64,000 nucleotides of DNA from Streptomyces radiopugnans (GCF_900110735.1 NZ_FOET01000003.1:533945-597944), one strand, 5' to 3'. Numbered from the stretch's first letter, positions 39,740-49,164 are shown. The notes: generated by a model not told the origin, from the sequence alone. Numbers and translations: made by a program.

Positions 39740-40536
39740 TGCTGCTCACGATCGACGTCGGCAACACCCACACCGTCCTCGGCCTGTTCGACGGCGACGA
39801 GATCGTCGAGCACTGGCGGATCTCCACCGACCCCCGCCGCACCGCCGACGAGTGGGCCGTCCTCCTCCAGGGTCTGATGGGCATGCACCCGCTGCTCGGC
39901 GAGGACCTGGGCGACGGTATCGACGGCATCTGCATCTGCTCCACCGTCCCCTCCGTCCTGCACGAGCTGCGCGAGGTGACGCGCCGCCACTACGGCGACA
40001 TCCCCTCCGTCCTCGTCGAGCCGGGCGTCAAGACCGGGGTGCCCATCCTGATGGACAACCCCAAGGAGGTCGGCGCGGACCGGATCATCAACGCGGTGGC
40101 GGCTGTCGAGCTGTACGGCGGCCCGAGCATCGTCGTGGACTTCGGCACGGCCACCACCTTCGACGCGGTCTCCGCGCGGGGGGAGTACACCGGCGGCGTC
40201 ATCGCCCCGGGCATCGAGATCTCCGTCGAGGCGCTCGGCGTGCGCGGCGCGCAGCTGCGCAAGATCGAGCTGGCCAGGCCGCGCAGCGTCATCGGCAAGA
40301 ACACCGTCGAGGCGATGCAGTCCGGCATCCTCTACGGCTTCGCCGGACAGGTGGACGGCGTGGTGGAGCGGATGGCCCGCGAACTGGCCGACGACCCGGA
40401 CGACGTGACCGTCATCGCCACCGGAGGCCTGGCCCCGATGGTGCTGGGCGAGGCGACGGGGATCGACGAGCACGAGCCGTGGCTGACGCTGATCGGGCTG
40501 CGCCTGGTCTACGAGCGGAACATGGCGCGGGGCTGA
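39739..40536 (+). CDS. coaX: type III pantothenate kinase
   Basis: First step of CoA synthesis from pantothenate, 265 aa, the CoaX class. Actin-like ATPase motifs: LLTIDVGNTHTVLGLF at the N-terminus, GADRIINAVAA, IVVDFGTATTFDAVS and GGVIAPGIEIS. ATG overlaps the nadC stop (TGATG). Grouping with panC makes this operon supply both CoA and NAD precursors. Confidence 0.96.
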   Translation: MLLTIDVGNTHTVLGLFDGDEIVEHWRISTDPRRTADEWAVLLQGLMGMHPLLGEDLGDGIDGICICSTVPSVLHELREVTRRHYGDIPSVLVEPGVKTGVPILMDNPKEVGADRIINAVAAVELYGGPSIVVDFGTATTFDAVSARGEYTGGVIAPGIEISVEALGVRGAQLRKIELARPRSVIGKNTVEAMQSGILYGFAGQVDGVVERMARELADDPDDVTVIATGGLAPMVLGEATGIDEHEPWLTLIGLRLVYERNMARG

Positions 40537-40660
40537 GCACGGGGCCGGGGGACAGGGCCCGGGTACGGGACCGGGACCGGACGCAGGACCGAATGCGGGG
40601 CCGGGACACAGCGATGCGGCGATATGTCGGCTTTGACGACTTCTGCCGTAATGTCACCGT

Positions 40661-41290
40661 ATGCCCACGCCCTACGGTTCCCGAGGCGCCATGCTCCTCA
40701 GTCCGGACGAGCTGCGCGTCCTGCGCAGCGCCCTCGCCCTCGTCCTCCAGCCCGCCCGCGCCCAGCCGTCCCCGCGCGCCGGCGGGCGGCGGTCGCAGGG
40801 GCCGGAGGGGCCGGAAAGACCGGAGGGGCCGGAGGAGGAGCGCGCCGAGGCGGTTCGCGCGTGTCTGTGGCTGGCCGACGCGCTGGACGAGGCGAGCCGT
40901 GAGGCGGACCGGCTGAGGGCCTTCCTGCGGGCGGACCTCGACCGCTACCGCGCCGCGCTGCCGGGCTCGGCCCCGGGGTACCTCGCACGGCTGGAGGAGG
41001 CCGTCGCGCTGGGCTGTACGCCGCGCACGGAGGATCTGAGGGTGCTGCGCGAGCTGTGCGGCCACGGGTCCGGCGAGGCGGAGGGAGAGCGCCGCGCCGG
41101 GCTGCTGCGGCGCTGCGAACGGCTGGCGGCGCCCTCGGAGCACCCCCGTGCCCCCGAGTCCCCGGACCGCGACCCCGAGTCCCCGGGCCGCGCCCGGCCG
41201 ATGGCCGTGCCGCGCCCGGTCCCCACCCCGGCCGAGGTCTTCCCGCCCCGCGGTCCGTACCCGGCGTGCCGCCAGGCGCTCCCGGCCTGA
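40661..41290 (+). CDS. conserved hypothetical protein
   Basis: Protein of 209 aa not assigned to a family. The middle (about 65-165) is helical with conserved-looking EAVRACLWLADALDEASREADRL; the ends are Pro/Arg/Glu-rich and probably disordered. ATG lies six bases after TAATGT (40649-40654), so the start looks leaderless. Confidence 0.68.
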   Translation: MPTPYGSRGAMLLSPDELRVLRSALALVLQPARAQPSPRAGGRRSQGPEGPERPEGPEEERAEAVRACLWLADALDEASREADRLRAFLRADLDRYRAALPGSAPGYLARLEEAVALGCTPRTEDLRVLRELCGHGSGEAEGERRAGLLRRCERLAAPSEHPRAPESPDRDPESPGRARPMAVPRPVPTPAEVFPPRGPYPACRQALPA

Positions 41291-41369
41291 CGCGCGGCCG
41301 GGCCCCCGCCGGGGTCCGGCGGAGCCGCCGGTACGCTGGAGGTCCGGTATCCAAGGAGGCTGATCCGGC

Positions 41370-41558
41370 ATGGAGTACATCGCCGCACTCACCCCGTCCG
41401 TGGTGATGGCCGTGGCCTTCACCGCTCTCATCGTGACGATCGTCAAGAGCCAGGGCGGTGCCAACAAGTCCAAGGAGGACGCCGCGGTGGACAGCGCCCT
41501 GGCGCGTGCCGAGGCCGCGCGCGGCGCGTCACCGGCCGACGGCACCCCCAGGGCCTAG
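41370..41558 (+). CDS. small single-span membrane protein
   Basis: A 62-aa protein with one N-terminal membrane helix (PSVVMAVAFTALIVTIV) and a charged cytoplasmic tail. A near-perfect AAGGAGG precedes ATG. Function unknown; position after the CoA/NAD operon and before an intrinsic terminator suggests it ends that transcription unit. Confidence 0.8.
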   Translation: MEYIAALTPSVVMAVAFTALIVTIVKSQGGANKSKEDAAVDSALARAEAARGASPADGTPRA

Positions 41559-41610
41559 CGGCCCGCACCGGCGGCGTGTACCGCCGGACGGCGGATGCCG
41601 CGGCGGCGCG

Positions 41611-41660
41611 GGAGCGCACGCCGGGAGGTTCATCTCCCCGGTGTGCGCTCCTCTTTGTTT
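41611..41660 (+). terminator. intrinsic terminator with T-rich tract
   Basis: GGAGCGCACGCCGGG (41611-41625) pairs with CCCGGTGTGCGCTCC (41637-41651) over 15 bp with one G-T wobble; TCTTTGTTT follows. It closes the coaX-41558 region before the BlaI gene. Confidence 0.8.
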
Positions 41661-41717
41661 ACCGTCCGGCCAAAACAAAGCGCTCAATACCGTTCATATG
41701 CGGCTATCGTTCTTGGT

Positions 41718-42128
41718 GTGCCTCGGCCACTGGGAGAGCTGGAAGACGCGGTGATGACGCGGGTATGGCAGTGGAACCGCCCGGTCACGGTGAGAGAAGT
41801 GCTCGACGACCTCCGGCGTGAACGGCCGATCGCCTACACCACCGTCATGACCGTAATGGACAACCTGCGGGAGAAGGGATGGCTGCGGCGAGAGCGCGAA
41901 GGCCGGGCCTATCGATATGAAGCCGTCTCCACCCGGGCCGCCTACTCCGCGGCACTCATGAACGAAGCCTGGGCGGCGAGCGACAACCCCGCGGCGGCAC
42001 TGGTGGCCTTCTTCGGGATGATGTCGCCGGAACAGACGGAAGCACTGCGGGACGCCTTGCGCGTCGCACATCTCGACGACACGCACCCCGGCGCCCCCGC
42101 CGAGGGCCCCGGTTCTCCGGAGCGATAG
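41718..42128 (+). CDS. BlaI/MecI-family winged-helix regulator
   Basis: Repressor of 136 aa. Family pattern: PLGELEDAVMTRVWQWNRPVTVREVLDDL, IAYTTVMTVMDNLREKGWLRRE, then GRAYRYEAVSTRAAYSAALM. BlaI relatives in actinobacteria often control beta-lactam response, copper or respiratory genes; no BlaR partner is present here. GTG 41718 is seven bases after TATCGT (41705-41710), so leaderless. The longer upstream reading runs into the terminator and is rejected. Confidence 0.88.
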   Translation: MPRPLGELEDAVMTRVWQWNRPVTVREVLDDLRRERPIAYTTVMTVMDNLREKGWLRREREGRAYRYEAVSTRAAYSAALMNEAWAASDNPAAALVAFFGMMSPEQTEALRDALRVAHLDDTHPGAPAEGPGSPER

Positions 42129-42138
42129 CGTCCCCGGC

Positions 42139-42684
42139 ATGTCAGAAGCCGTAAGTCGCGTAAGCCCCGCAAGCCCCGTAAGCGAGGTCACCGTCCGCAG
42201 GGCGAGAACAAGCGATGTGCGCACCGTGCGCCGTCTCATCGACGCCTACGCGCGCGACCGCATCCTCCTCGACAAAGCGACGGTGACGCTTTACGAGGAC
42301 ATCCAGGAGTTCTGGGTCGCCGAACGCGACCACGACGGCGAGGTCGTCGCCTGCGGGGCCCTCCACGTGATGTGGGAGGACCTGGCCGAGGTCCGCACGC
42401 TCGCGGTCGACCCCGCGCTCAGGGGCACGGGAGTGGGGCACCTGGTGCTGGAGAAGTTGCTGCAGACCGCACGCTGGCTGGGAGTCCGGCGCATTTTCTG
42501 CCTCACCTTCGAAGTGGACTTCTTCGCCCGGCACGGCTTCACCGAGATCGGCGAGACACCGGTGGACGGGGATGTCTACAGCGAGCTGCTGCGTTCCTAT
42601 GACGAAGGTGTGGCCGAGTTCCTGGGGCTCGAACGAGTGAAACCCAACACCTTGGGTAACACACGGATGCTGCTGCACCTATGA
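42139..42684 (+). CDS. argA: amino-acid N-acetyltransferase (ArgA-type GNAT)
   Basis: GNAT enzyme of 181 aa resembling the stand-alone N-acetylglutamate synthase of mycobacteria and Streptomyces. Motif A VRTLAVDPALRGTGVGHLVLEKLL holds the acetyl-CoA loop RGTGVG; other blocks are ACGALHVMWEDLAEV and FFARHGFTEIGETP. The N-terminal VSRVSPASPVSEV is a small repetitive tail. ATG follows TAGCGT (42126-42131) by seven bases. Function by family similarity. Confidence 0.85.
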   Translation: MSEAVSRVSPASPVSEVTVRRARTSDVRTVRRLIDAYARDRILLDKATVTLYEDIQEFWVAERDHDGEVVACGALHVMWEDLAEVRTLAVDPALRGTGVGHLVLEKLLQTARWLGVRRIFCLTFEVDFFARHGFTEIGETPVDGDVYSELLRSYDEGVAEFLGLERVKPNTLGNTRMLLHL

Positions 42685-42768
42685 GGTGCCCACGCCGTGC
42701 GCCCTATGTCCGAAAGATCCCTCCAATCCGGCCGGACCGGCCCGGCAATGTTCCCCCGAGGGTTTGTG

Positions 42769-42782
42769 TTTTCCCGGGAAAA
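42769..42782. promoter_or_regulatory. perfect 14-bp palindrome upstream of lsr2
   Basis: TTTTCCCGGGAAAA is perfectly symmetric and sits 75 bp before the lsr2 start codon, in DNA with unusually many A/T runs for this window. Candidate operator; Lsr2 itself prefers AT-rich DNA and could autoregulate. Confidence 0.45.
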
Positions 42783-42856
42783 GCGGTTTGCTTTCGTCGT
42801 CAGTATCAGTAATCGGTTTTCGGTGACTGACCACACACGACGAATGGGAGTAACCG

Positions 42857-43189
42857 GTGGCGCAGAAGGTTCAGGTCCTTCTTGTCGACGACATCGACGG
42901 CGGTGAGGCCGACGAGACCGTGACGTTCGCTCTCGACGGCAAGACCTACGAGATCGACCTCACCACCGCCAACGCGGACAAGCTCCGCGATCTGCTGGAG
43001 CCTTACGTCAAGAACGGCCGTCGCACCGGTGGCCGTTCGGCTCGCGGAAAGTCCCGCCCGTCCGCCGGCGGCGCGAGCCAGGACACCGCGAAGATCCGCG
43101 CCTGGGCGAAGGAGAACGGCTACGAGGTCAACGACCGCGGCCGTGTCCCCGCCAACATCCGCGAGGCCTACGAGAAGGCGAACGCCTGA
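42857..43189 (+). CDS. lsr2: Lsr2 nucleoid-associated protein
   Basis: Small H-NS-like xenogeneic silencer (110 aa) that bridges AT-rich DNA. The N-terminal dimerisation part has QKVQVLLVDDIDGGEADETV and TYEIDLTT; the C-terminal DNA-binding domain ends with the R94-G95-R96 AT-hook-like motif in EVNDRGRVPANIREAY. A basic linker joins them. GTG start with GGGAG upstream. Intact and normal length. Confidence 0.96.
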   Translation: MAQKVQVLLVDDIDGGEADETVTFALDGKTYEIDLTTANADKLRDLLEPYVKNGRRTGGRSARGKSRPSAGGASQDTAKIRAWAKENGYEVNDRGRVPANIREAYEKANA

Positions 43190-43975
43190 GGCGCGCGGGC
43201 GAGCAGCGTGCGGTGAGCGCTCCGTCGCCGCCGCGCTCACAGGACCGGCGGGATCCGCCTCGCGCCCCGTCCGGGAGGCCGCAGCCGTGCCGCGGCCTCC
43301 CCGGGGACGTCTGCGACCGGGCGGCCGGGCCCGTCGTGCTCCGGACGGCGCCGCCCGCGTCCCGTCGCGCCGCACACCCCGGCCTCCGGGCGGCCGCCGG
43401 TGCTCCGGGGCGCCCCGTGTGCGCCGCTTACGCCGGTCGCTTACGTCGGTCGCGTACGTCACATGCGCCGTGTGCGGAACGGCCACCGGCCCGCGCTCCG
43501 GTCACGGAGAGTGGCGCACCGCTGCTCCGGGTGCCCGGCGAGCGGGTGGGGAAGGTGCGGTGCGCCGCGCAAGAGTGTTCGCCAGTAGCGGATGCCCCCG
43601 CCCCGCCCGGCATGGACTGTCGGTGTCCCGGGGTAAGAAGTCGGTGAAGAAATCCCACGTGGAACGGGGGTGCGGCACCGGCGATGGAGCGGTGGACGGA
43701 CGTGGCGGCCCAGGAGCGTTCGCCGTCGGCGTAGTGGAAGCGGGCGGATATGTCTGGCCTGCGGGAACATCGTCTCGCACCATCGGGTTGGAACTGTTGT
43801 CGGCTGTTCGGGACGAGGGCGAGAGGTAACGGGCTCTCCTCCCCGCCAGCGCGGGAGCGATCCGGACGGGTGTCGGCAGTTGGAATGAGCGGTCCCCGCT
43901 TGCGGGACTAAGCTGCGGAAGGACAGGGAGGGGACCGACCCCTTACTGCCTGACCGCTCTGAGGAGCGATTAACG
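43190..43975. other. 786-bp gene-free region between lsr2 and clpC
   Basis: No ORF here has convincing coding character; those present on both strands look like GC-rich shadows. It holds a 10-bp hairpin GGGAGGCCGC/GCGGCCTCCC (43273-43301) that may end lsr2 transcription, three 13-bp direct repeats at 43427-43465, and two GTTCGC-N5-GCG boxes ahead of clpC. No RNA gene recognised. Confidence 0.6.
43577..43731 (+). promoter_or_regulatory. two ClgR-type boxes upstream of clpC
   Basis: GTTCGC-CAGTA-GCG (43577-43590) and GTTCGC-CGTCG-GCG (43718-43731) both match GTTCGC-N5-GCG, the motif recalled for ClgR, the activator of clp and lon genes in Streptomyces. They lie about 390 and 250 bp before the clpC start. 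Site match is seen; control by ClgR is inferred. Confidence 0.55.
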
Positions 43976-46501
43976 ATGTTCGAGAGGTTCACCGACCGCG
44001 CGCGGCGGGTTGTCGTCCTGGCTCAGGAAGAAGCCCGGATGCTCAACCACAACTACATCGGCACCGAGCACATCCTCCTGGGCCTGATCCACGAGGGTGA
44101 GGGTGTCGCCGCTAAGGCACTGGAGAGCCTCGGGATTTCGCTCGAGGCGGTCCGCCAGCAGGTGGAGGAGATCATCGGCCAGGGCCAGCAGGCCCCGTCC
44201 GGCCACATCCCCTTCACCCCCCGTGCCAAGAAGGTCCTGGAGCTGTCGCTCCGCGAGGCCCTTCAGCTCGGCCACAACTACATCGGCACCGAGCACATCC
44301 TGCTCGGCCTGATCCGCGAGGGCGAGGGCGTCGCCGCCCAGGTCCTCGTCAAGCTCGGCGCCGATCTCAACCGGGTGCGGCAGCAGGTCATCCAGCTGCT
44401 CTCCGGCTACTCCGGGGGCAAGGAGGCGGCCACCGCGGGCGGCCCCGCCGAGGGCACCCCCTCGACCTCCCTGGTGCTGGACCAGTTCGGCCGCAACCTC
44501 ACCCAGGCGGCCCGCGAGTCCAAGCTCGACCCGGTCATCGGGCGCGAGAAGGAGATCGAGCGGGTCATGCAGGTGCTGTCCCGCCGCACCAAGAACAACC
44601 CGGTCCTCATCGGCGAGCCCGGCGTCGGCAAGACGGCGGTCGTCGAGGGCCTGGCCCAGGCCATCGTCAAGGGCGAGGTGCCCGAGACGCTCAAGGACAA
44701 GCACCTGTACACGCTGGACCTGGGCGCCCTGGTCGCCGGGTCCCGCTACCGCGGTGACTTCGAGGAGCGCCTGAAGAAGGTCCTCAAGGAGATCCGCACC
44801 CGCGGCGACATCATCCTGTTCATCGACGAGCTCCACACCCTGGTGGGTGCGGGTGCCGCCGAGGGCGCGATCGACGCCGCCAGCATCCTCAAGCCGATGC
44901 TGGCCCGCGGGGAACTCCAGACCATCGGCGCGACGACGCTGGACGAGTACCGCAAGCACCTGGAGAAGGACGCGGCCCTGGAGCGCCGCTTCCAGCCCAT
45001 CCAGGTCGCCGAGCCGTCGCTGCCGCACACCATCGAGATCCTCAAGGGTCTGCGCGACCGCTACGAGGCCCACCACCGCGTGTCCATCACGGACGCCGCC
45101 CTGGTGGCCGCCGCGCAGCTCGCCGACCGCTACATCTCGGACCGCTTCCTGCCGGACAAGGCGATCGACCTGATCGACGAGGCCGGTTCCCGGATGCGCA
45201 TCCGCCGCATGACCGCACCGCCGGACCTGCGCGAGTTCGACGAGAAGATCGCGAACGTGCGCCGGGAGAAGGAGTCCGCGATCGACTCGCAGGACTTCGA
45301 GAAGGCGGCCTCCCTCCGCGACACCGAGAAGCAGCTCCTGGCTGCCAAGGCCAAGCGGGAGAAGGAGTGGAAGGCCGGCGACATGGACGTCGTCGCCGAG
45401 GTGGACGAGGAGCTGATCGCCGAGGTCCTGGCCACGGCCACGGGCATCCCGGTGTTCAAGCTCACCGAGGAGGAGTCCTCGCGCCTGCTCCGCATGGAGG
45501 ACGAGCTGCACAAGCGCGTCATCGGGCAGGAGGACGCCATCAAGGCGCTGTCCCAGGCCATCCGCCGTACGCGGGCCGGTCTGAAGGACCCCAAGCGTCC
45601 CGGTGGCTCGTTCATCTTCGCCGGCCCGTCCGGCGTCGGTAAGACCGAGCTGTCCAAGACGCTGGCGGAGTTCCTCTTCGGGGACGAGGACGCCCTGATC
45701 TCCCTCGACATGTCGGAGTTCAGCGAGAAGCACACCGTCTCGCGGCTCTTCGGCTCGCCCCCCGGCTACGTGGGGTACGAGGAGGGCGGCCAGCTCACGG
45801 AGAAGGTCCGCCGCAAGCCGTTCTCGGTCGTCCTGTTCGACGAGGTCGAGAAGGCCCACCCGGACATCTTCAACTCGCTGCTGCAGATCCTGGAGGACGG
45901 TCGCCTGACCGACTCCCAGGGCCGGGTCGTGGACTTCAAGAACACCGTCATCATCATGACGACCAACCTCGGCACCCGGGACATCTCCAAGGGCTTCAAC
46001 CTGGGCTTCGCCGCCCAGGGCGACGTCAAGACCGGCTACGAGCGGATGAAGGCCAAGGTCAACGAGGAGCTCAAGCAGCACTTCCGGCCCGAGTTCCTCA
46101 ACCGTGTCGACGACACCGTCGTCTTCCACCAGCTCACCGAGGAAGACATCATCCGGATCGTCGACCTGATGGTCGCCAAGGTGGACGAGCGCCTCAAGGA
46201 CCGCGACATGGGCATCGAGCTCAGCGGGGACGCCAAGAAGCTGCTCGCCAAGAAGGGCTACGACCCCGTCCTGGGCGCCCGGCCGCTGCGCCGGACGATC
46301 CAGCGGGAGATCGAGGACGTGCTGTCGGAGAAGATCCTCTTCGGCGAGCTGCGCCCCGGTCACATCGTGGTCGTCGACACCGAGGGCGAGGGCGAGGCGA
46401 AGAAGTTCACCTTCCGCGGCGAGGAGAAGTCGGCCCTGCCGGACGCCCCTCCGGTGGAGTCGGCGGCGGGCGGCGGCCCGAACCTCTCCAAGGACGCGTG
46501 A
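43976..46501 (+). CDS. clpC: ATP-dependent Clp protease ATPase subunit ClpC
   Basis: Hsp100 unfoldase (841 aa) that feeds substrates to ClpP. N-domain with two Clp-N repeats (both containing [19 protein letters not shown] sequence, about 1-145), AAA1 Walker A GEPGVGKT (213-220) and Walker [10 protein letters not shown], a UVR-containing middle region ([19 protein letters not shown]), AAA2 Walker A GPSGVGKT (550-557) and Walker [18 protein letters not shown] precedes ATG 43976. Long upstream region with ClgR-type boxes; strong hairpins follow. Confidence 0.97.
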   Translation: MFERFTDRARRVVVLAQEEARMLNHNYIGTEHILLGLIHEGEGVAAKALESLGISLEAVRQQVEEIIGQGQQAPSGHIPFTPRAKKVLELSLREALQLGHNYIGTEHILLGLIREGEGVAAQVLVKLGADLNRVRQQVIQLLSGYSGGKEAATAGGPAEGTPSTSLVLDQFGRNLTQAARESKLDPVIGREKEIERVMQVLSRRTKNNPVLIGEPGVGKTAVVEGLAQAIVKGEVPETLKDKHLYTLDLGALVAGSRYRGDFEERLKKVLKEIRTRGDIILFIDELHTLVGAGAAEGAIDAASILKPMLARGELQTIGATTLDEYRKHLEKDAALERRFQPIQVAEPSLPHTIEILKGLRDRYEAHHRVSITDAALVAAAQLADRYISDRFLPDKAIDLIDEAGSRMRIRRMTAPPDLREFDEKIANVRREKESAIDSQDFEKAASLRDTEKQLLAAKAKREKEWKAGDMDVVAEVDEELIAEVLATATGIPVFKLTEEESSRLLRMEDELHKRVIGQEDAIKALSQAIRRTRAGLKDPKRPGGSFIFAGPSGVGKTELSKTLAEFLFGDEDALISLDMSEFSEKHTVSRLFGSPPGYVGYEEGGQLTEKVRRKPFSVVLFDEVEKAHPDIFNSLLQILEDGRLTDSQGRVVDFKNTVIIMTTNLGTRDISKGFNLGFAAQGDVKTGYERMKAKVNEELKQHFRPEFLNRVDDTVVFHQLTEEDIIRIVDLMVAKVDERLKDRDMGIELSGDAKKLLAKKGYDPVLGARPLRRTIQREIEDVLSEKILFGELRPGHIVVVDTEGEGEAKKFTFRGEEKSALPDAPPVESAAGGGPNLSKDA

Positions 46502-46520
46502 GGCGCAGGGACGTGTGAGG

Positions 46521-46545
46521 CGCTCCCGCCCGGACGGCGGGAGCG
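46521..46545 (+). terminator. hairpin after clpC
   Basis: Perfect 10-bp stem CGCTCCCGCC/GGCGGGAGCG with loop CGGAC, starting 20 bases after the clpC stop. No T-tract. Confidence 0.5.
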
Positions 46546-46577
46546 GCGCACGGCACCACCGAGCCGCAAGGCAGCAA

Positions 46578-46624
46578 CACGGGCGCGGCCCGGGACCGTA
46601 CGACGGTCCCGGGCCGCGCCCGTG
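46578..46624 (+). terminator. perfect 22-bp hairpin downstream of clpC
   Basis: Arms 46578-46599 and 46603-46624 are fully complementary around a three-base loop (ACG). This is the second hairpin in tandem after clpC and is probably the main terminator despite the missing T-run. Confidence 0.65.
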
Positions 46625-46782
46625 CGCGCGGGGATCCCCGCGCGGGCTTCCGTCCGGTCCCCGACGGCCCGTGGCGCGCCGCACTGTGGACGGACCGCCG
46701 CGCACGGCGCGATCCTGGAGGGACGGGCCGGTGGGCGCGCTGCCCACGGTGGGACCGCACGTCCGCGACCATGGGAGGCACC

Positions 46783-47232
46783 GTGATCAAGGGTCTGGCC
46801 GCAGCCACCGTCTGGTCCACCGACCAGGAGCGGGACCTCAGGTTCTTCACCGAGAAGCTCGGCTTCGAGGTGCGCGGCGACGTCACCGAGGGCGGAACGC
46901 GCCGGATCACCGTCGGGGCCAAGGGCCAGCCGGACGTCGGGCTGACGCTGGTGCCGACGGACGGCCCCGGCATCGACCCCGGTTCGGCCCAGGCGCTGGC
47001 CGGGCTGGTCCGCAGGGGGATCCTCGGAGCGGGCGTACTGCGGACGGACGACTGCCGCTCCGCGTACGAGTGGCTGGTGGAGCGGGGCGTGGAGTTCCTC
47101 CAGGAGCCGCGCGAGGGGCCGCACGGCACCGAGGCGGTCTTCCGTGACGAGTCCGGCAACCGGTACTCGCTGGCCGAGGAGCGCGAGGTCGGGCCGGTCC
47201 TGAGCCGGGAGTGGTCGGAGGTCTGCGACTGA
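46783..47232 (+). CDS. VOC-superfamily (glyoxalase-like) protein
   Basis: Protein of 149 aa with the vicinal oxygen chelate fold: AATVWSTDQERDLRFFTEKLGFEVRGD at the start of the first module and YEWLVERGVEFLQEPREGPHGTEAVFRDESGNRYSL in the second. Metal ligands are not all evident, so it could be a lyase, a dioxygenase-like enzyme or a binding protein. GTG 46783 is preferred for its GGGAGG site; ATG 46771 is the alternative. Confidence 0.85.
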   Translation: MIKGLAAATVWSTDQERDLRFFTEKLGFEVRGDVTEGGTRRITVGAKGQPDVGLTLVPTDGPGIDPGSAQALAGLVRRGILGAGVLRTDDCRSAYEWLVERGVEFLQEPREGPHGTEAVFRDESGNRYSLAEEREVGPVLSREWSEVCD

Positions 47233-47368
47233 CCCGCGCCCGCCGGCCCGCGCTCCGCCCCACCGGTCCCGCCGCGGGTGCGGGGCGTGTCCGGAGGGAT
47301 CGCGGAGCCGACGGAACGGCGGCGGGTACGGGCATGGCGGGGAGCGGGGAGCGGGGAGTGTGTGCGGG

Positions 47369-47404
47369 GTGCGGCGGACCGTCCGCGCGGACGGCCCGCC
47401 GCAC
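47369..47404. terminator. hairpin between convergent VOC and mutY genes
   Basis: A 17-bp stem with a single mismatch (47369-47385 with 47388-47404) lies directly before the mutY stop. Likely bidirectional terminator. Confidence 0.55.
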
Positions 47405-47409
47405 CCGCC

Positions 47410-48372
47410 TCACATGGCCGGGCTGCGGCCCTGGGGCAGCCGGTAGACGCCGTTCTCCAGCGGCTCGACCAGCCCGTCCGCGACCAGCCCGTCCAGCGCG
47501 CGCGCCCGCTGAACCGGCTCGTCCCACACCGCGTCCAGCGTCGCCTGCGGCACCGGCCCCACCGCATCGCGCAGCACGGCCAGCAGCCTGCCGCGCACCT
47601 GGCGGTCGGTGCCCGCGTAGCTCTGGCCGCGGCGCGGCGGACCGTCGTGCGCCGGCGAGCCGGCGCGGCGCCAGGCGCACAGGTCCATGATCGGGCAGTT
47701 CTCGCAGTCCGGTTTGCGGGCCGTGCACACCAGGGCGCCCAGCTCCATCGTGGCCGCCGCCCACCGTGCCGCCGTCGCGTCCTCCTCGGGCAGGACGGCC
47801 CGGGCGAGTCTGCGCTCGGCGGCGGTGGTGGCGGTCGGCGGGAACTCGCGGCCGCCGAACGCGCGGGCGAAGACCCGCCGGACGTTGGTGTCCAGCACCG
47901 CGTGCCGCTGCCCGTAGGCGAAGGAGGCCACGGCCGCCGCCGTGTACTCGCCCACCCCCGGCAGGGCCAGGAGTTGTGCGTGTTCCTTGGGCACGTCGCC
48001 GCCGTGCCGTTCCGTTATGGCGGCGGCTGCGCCGTGCAGCCGCAGGGCCCGGCGCGGATAGCCCAGCCGGCCCCAGGCGCGCACCGCCTCGCCGGGCGGC
48101 TCGGCGGCCAGGTCGGCGGGGCGGGGCCAGCGGGCGAGCCACTGCTCGTACACGGGCAGCACCCGGCTGACGGGCGTCTGCTGGAGCATGAACTCGCTGA
48201 CCATCACACCCCAGGCGCCCGCCTCGGGGCGGCGCCAGGGCAGGTCGCGGGCGTGCTCGCCGAACCAGTCGATGACCGGTCCGTGGAGGTCGGTGGGGGC
48301 GGGGGACTCGGGGGGACGGAAGCCGGTCGCGGTCAGACCGGTGGCGCTGTGCTCGGATGTGGTCGCAGTCAT
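47410..48372 (-). CDS. mutY: A/G-specific adenine DNA glycosylase
   Basis: Removes adenine mispaired with 8-oxoguanine. 320 aa. Active-site glutamate in VSEFMLQQTPVSRV, helix-hairpin-helix LPGVGEYTAAAVASFAYG, catalytic Asp in VLDTNVRRVFAR, and the 4Fe-4S ligands C216, C223, C226 and C232 with the classic 6-2-5 spacing. The C-terminal part is shorter than in E. coli MutY, so the NUDIX-like 8-oxoG recognition domain is reduced. ATG 48372 has GGAG upstream. Confidence 0.95.
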   Translation of the reverse strand: MTATTSEHSATGLTATGFRPPESPAPTDLHGPVIDWFGEHARDLPWRRPEAGAWGVMVSEFMLQQTPVSRVLPVYEQWLARWPRPADLAAEPPGEAVRAWGRLGYPRRALRLHGAAAAITERHGGDVPKEHAQLLALPGVGEYTAAAVASFAYGQRHAVLDTNVRRVFARAFGGREFPPTATTAAERRLARAVLPEEDATAARWAAATMELGALVCTARKPDCENCPIMDLCAWRRAGSPAHDGPPRRGQSYAGTDRQVRGRLLAVLRDAVGPVPQATLDAVWDEPVQRARALDGLVADGLVEPLENGVYRLPQGRSPAM

Positions 48373-48522
48373 GGCGTCTCCGATCCTGACACGGAGGAGC
48401 GCGGCAGCGAAGCGGCCCGCGCCGATGGGCGGCAGGCACCACCCGTCCCGATGTGCCCCTTTCATCCGAGGGGAGCGGTGTCCGGCTTTCCGGCGGGAGT
48501 GCGGACCGGCGGCGGCCATCGC

Positions 48523-49164
48523 CTACGAGGCGGGACCGGCGCGGCCGAGCCCGGCCCGCACCCGGTCCGCCAGTACGGTCGCCGGCCCGGCCGCCGACCG
48601 GGTCACCAGCAGTACCGCGGCCGCGCCCAGCAGCGCGCCCGCCGCCACGTCGTGCGGGTAGTGCACCCCGAGGAACACCCGGGAGAACGCCGTCAGCGCC
48701 GCCAGCGGCAGCACCAGCCAGGCCGTCGCCCGCCAGACCAGTACGACGGCCACCGCCGCGGCGGCGGCGATGGTGGCGTGGTTGCTGGGGAAGGACCAGT
48801 CGCCCGGCTCCGGGCAGGGCGCGATCGGGGCCGGCGCGCCCGCCACGGCGCGGCACGGCCGCTCCTCCCGCACGACCAGCTTGACGGCCTCGCTGGCGCC
48901 GTACGCCACCGCCACCGCCGCCCCGCCCAGCAGGGCCCGCGCCAGGACCCCCGGCTCGGCGCGCCGGGCCCGCCAGCACGCCGCCGCCAGCAGCGCGAGG
49001 AGGAACAGCAGCCCGCCCTCGGTGCCGTACTCGGCGAGCGAGTGCGCCCAGCGGGGGGTGTCGTGGGCGAAGTCGGTGACGCCCCGGTAGAGCTCGCTGT
49101 GGAGGCCGTCCCGGGAGCCGTCCACTGGTGTGCCGGGGGCTTCGCTTCGAAGATCACTGCTCAT
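48523..49164 (-). CDS. PAP2-family membrane phosphatase
   Basis: Integral membrane lipid-phosphate phosphatase-like protein, 213 aa. All three PAP2 motifs are present: KLVVREERP (K-x6-RP), FPSNH, and SRVFLGVHYPHD. About five membrane helices. May act on undecaprenyl-pyrophosphate or phosphatidate. ATG 49164 lies six bases after TACCGT (minus strand, 49176-49171), so leaderless. Confidence 0.9.
   Translation of the reverse strand: MSSDLRSEAPGTPVDGSRDGLHSELYRGVTDFAHDTPRWAHSLAEYGTEGGLLFLLALLAAACWRARRAEPGVLARALLGGAAVAVAYGASEAVKLVVREERPCRAVAGAPAPIAPCPEPGDWSFPSNHATIAAAAAVAVVLVWRATAWLVLPLAALTAFSRVFLGVHYPHDVAAGALLGAAAVLLVTRSAAGPATVLADRVRAGLGRAGPAS

Noticed and set aside
42806..43992. Several ORFs of 60-266 codons on both strands between lsr2 and clpC
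   Set aside because: Low-complexity Arg/Pro/Ala translations, no ribosome sites and overlapping frames; typical shadows of high-GC DNA.
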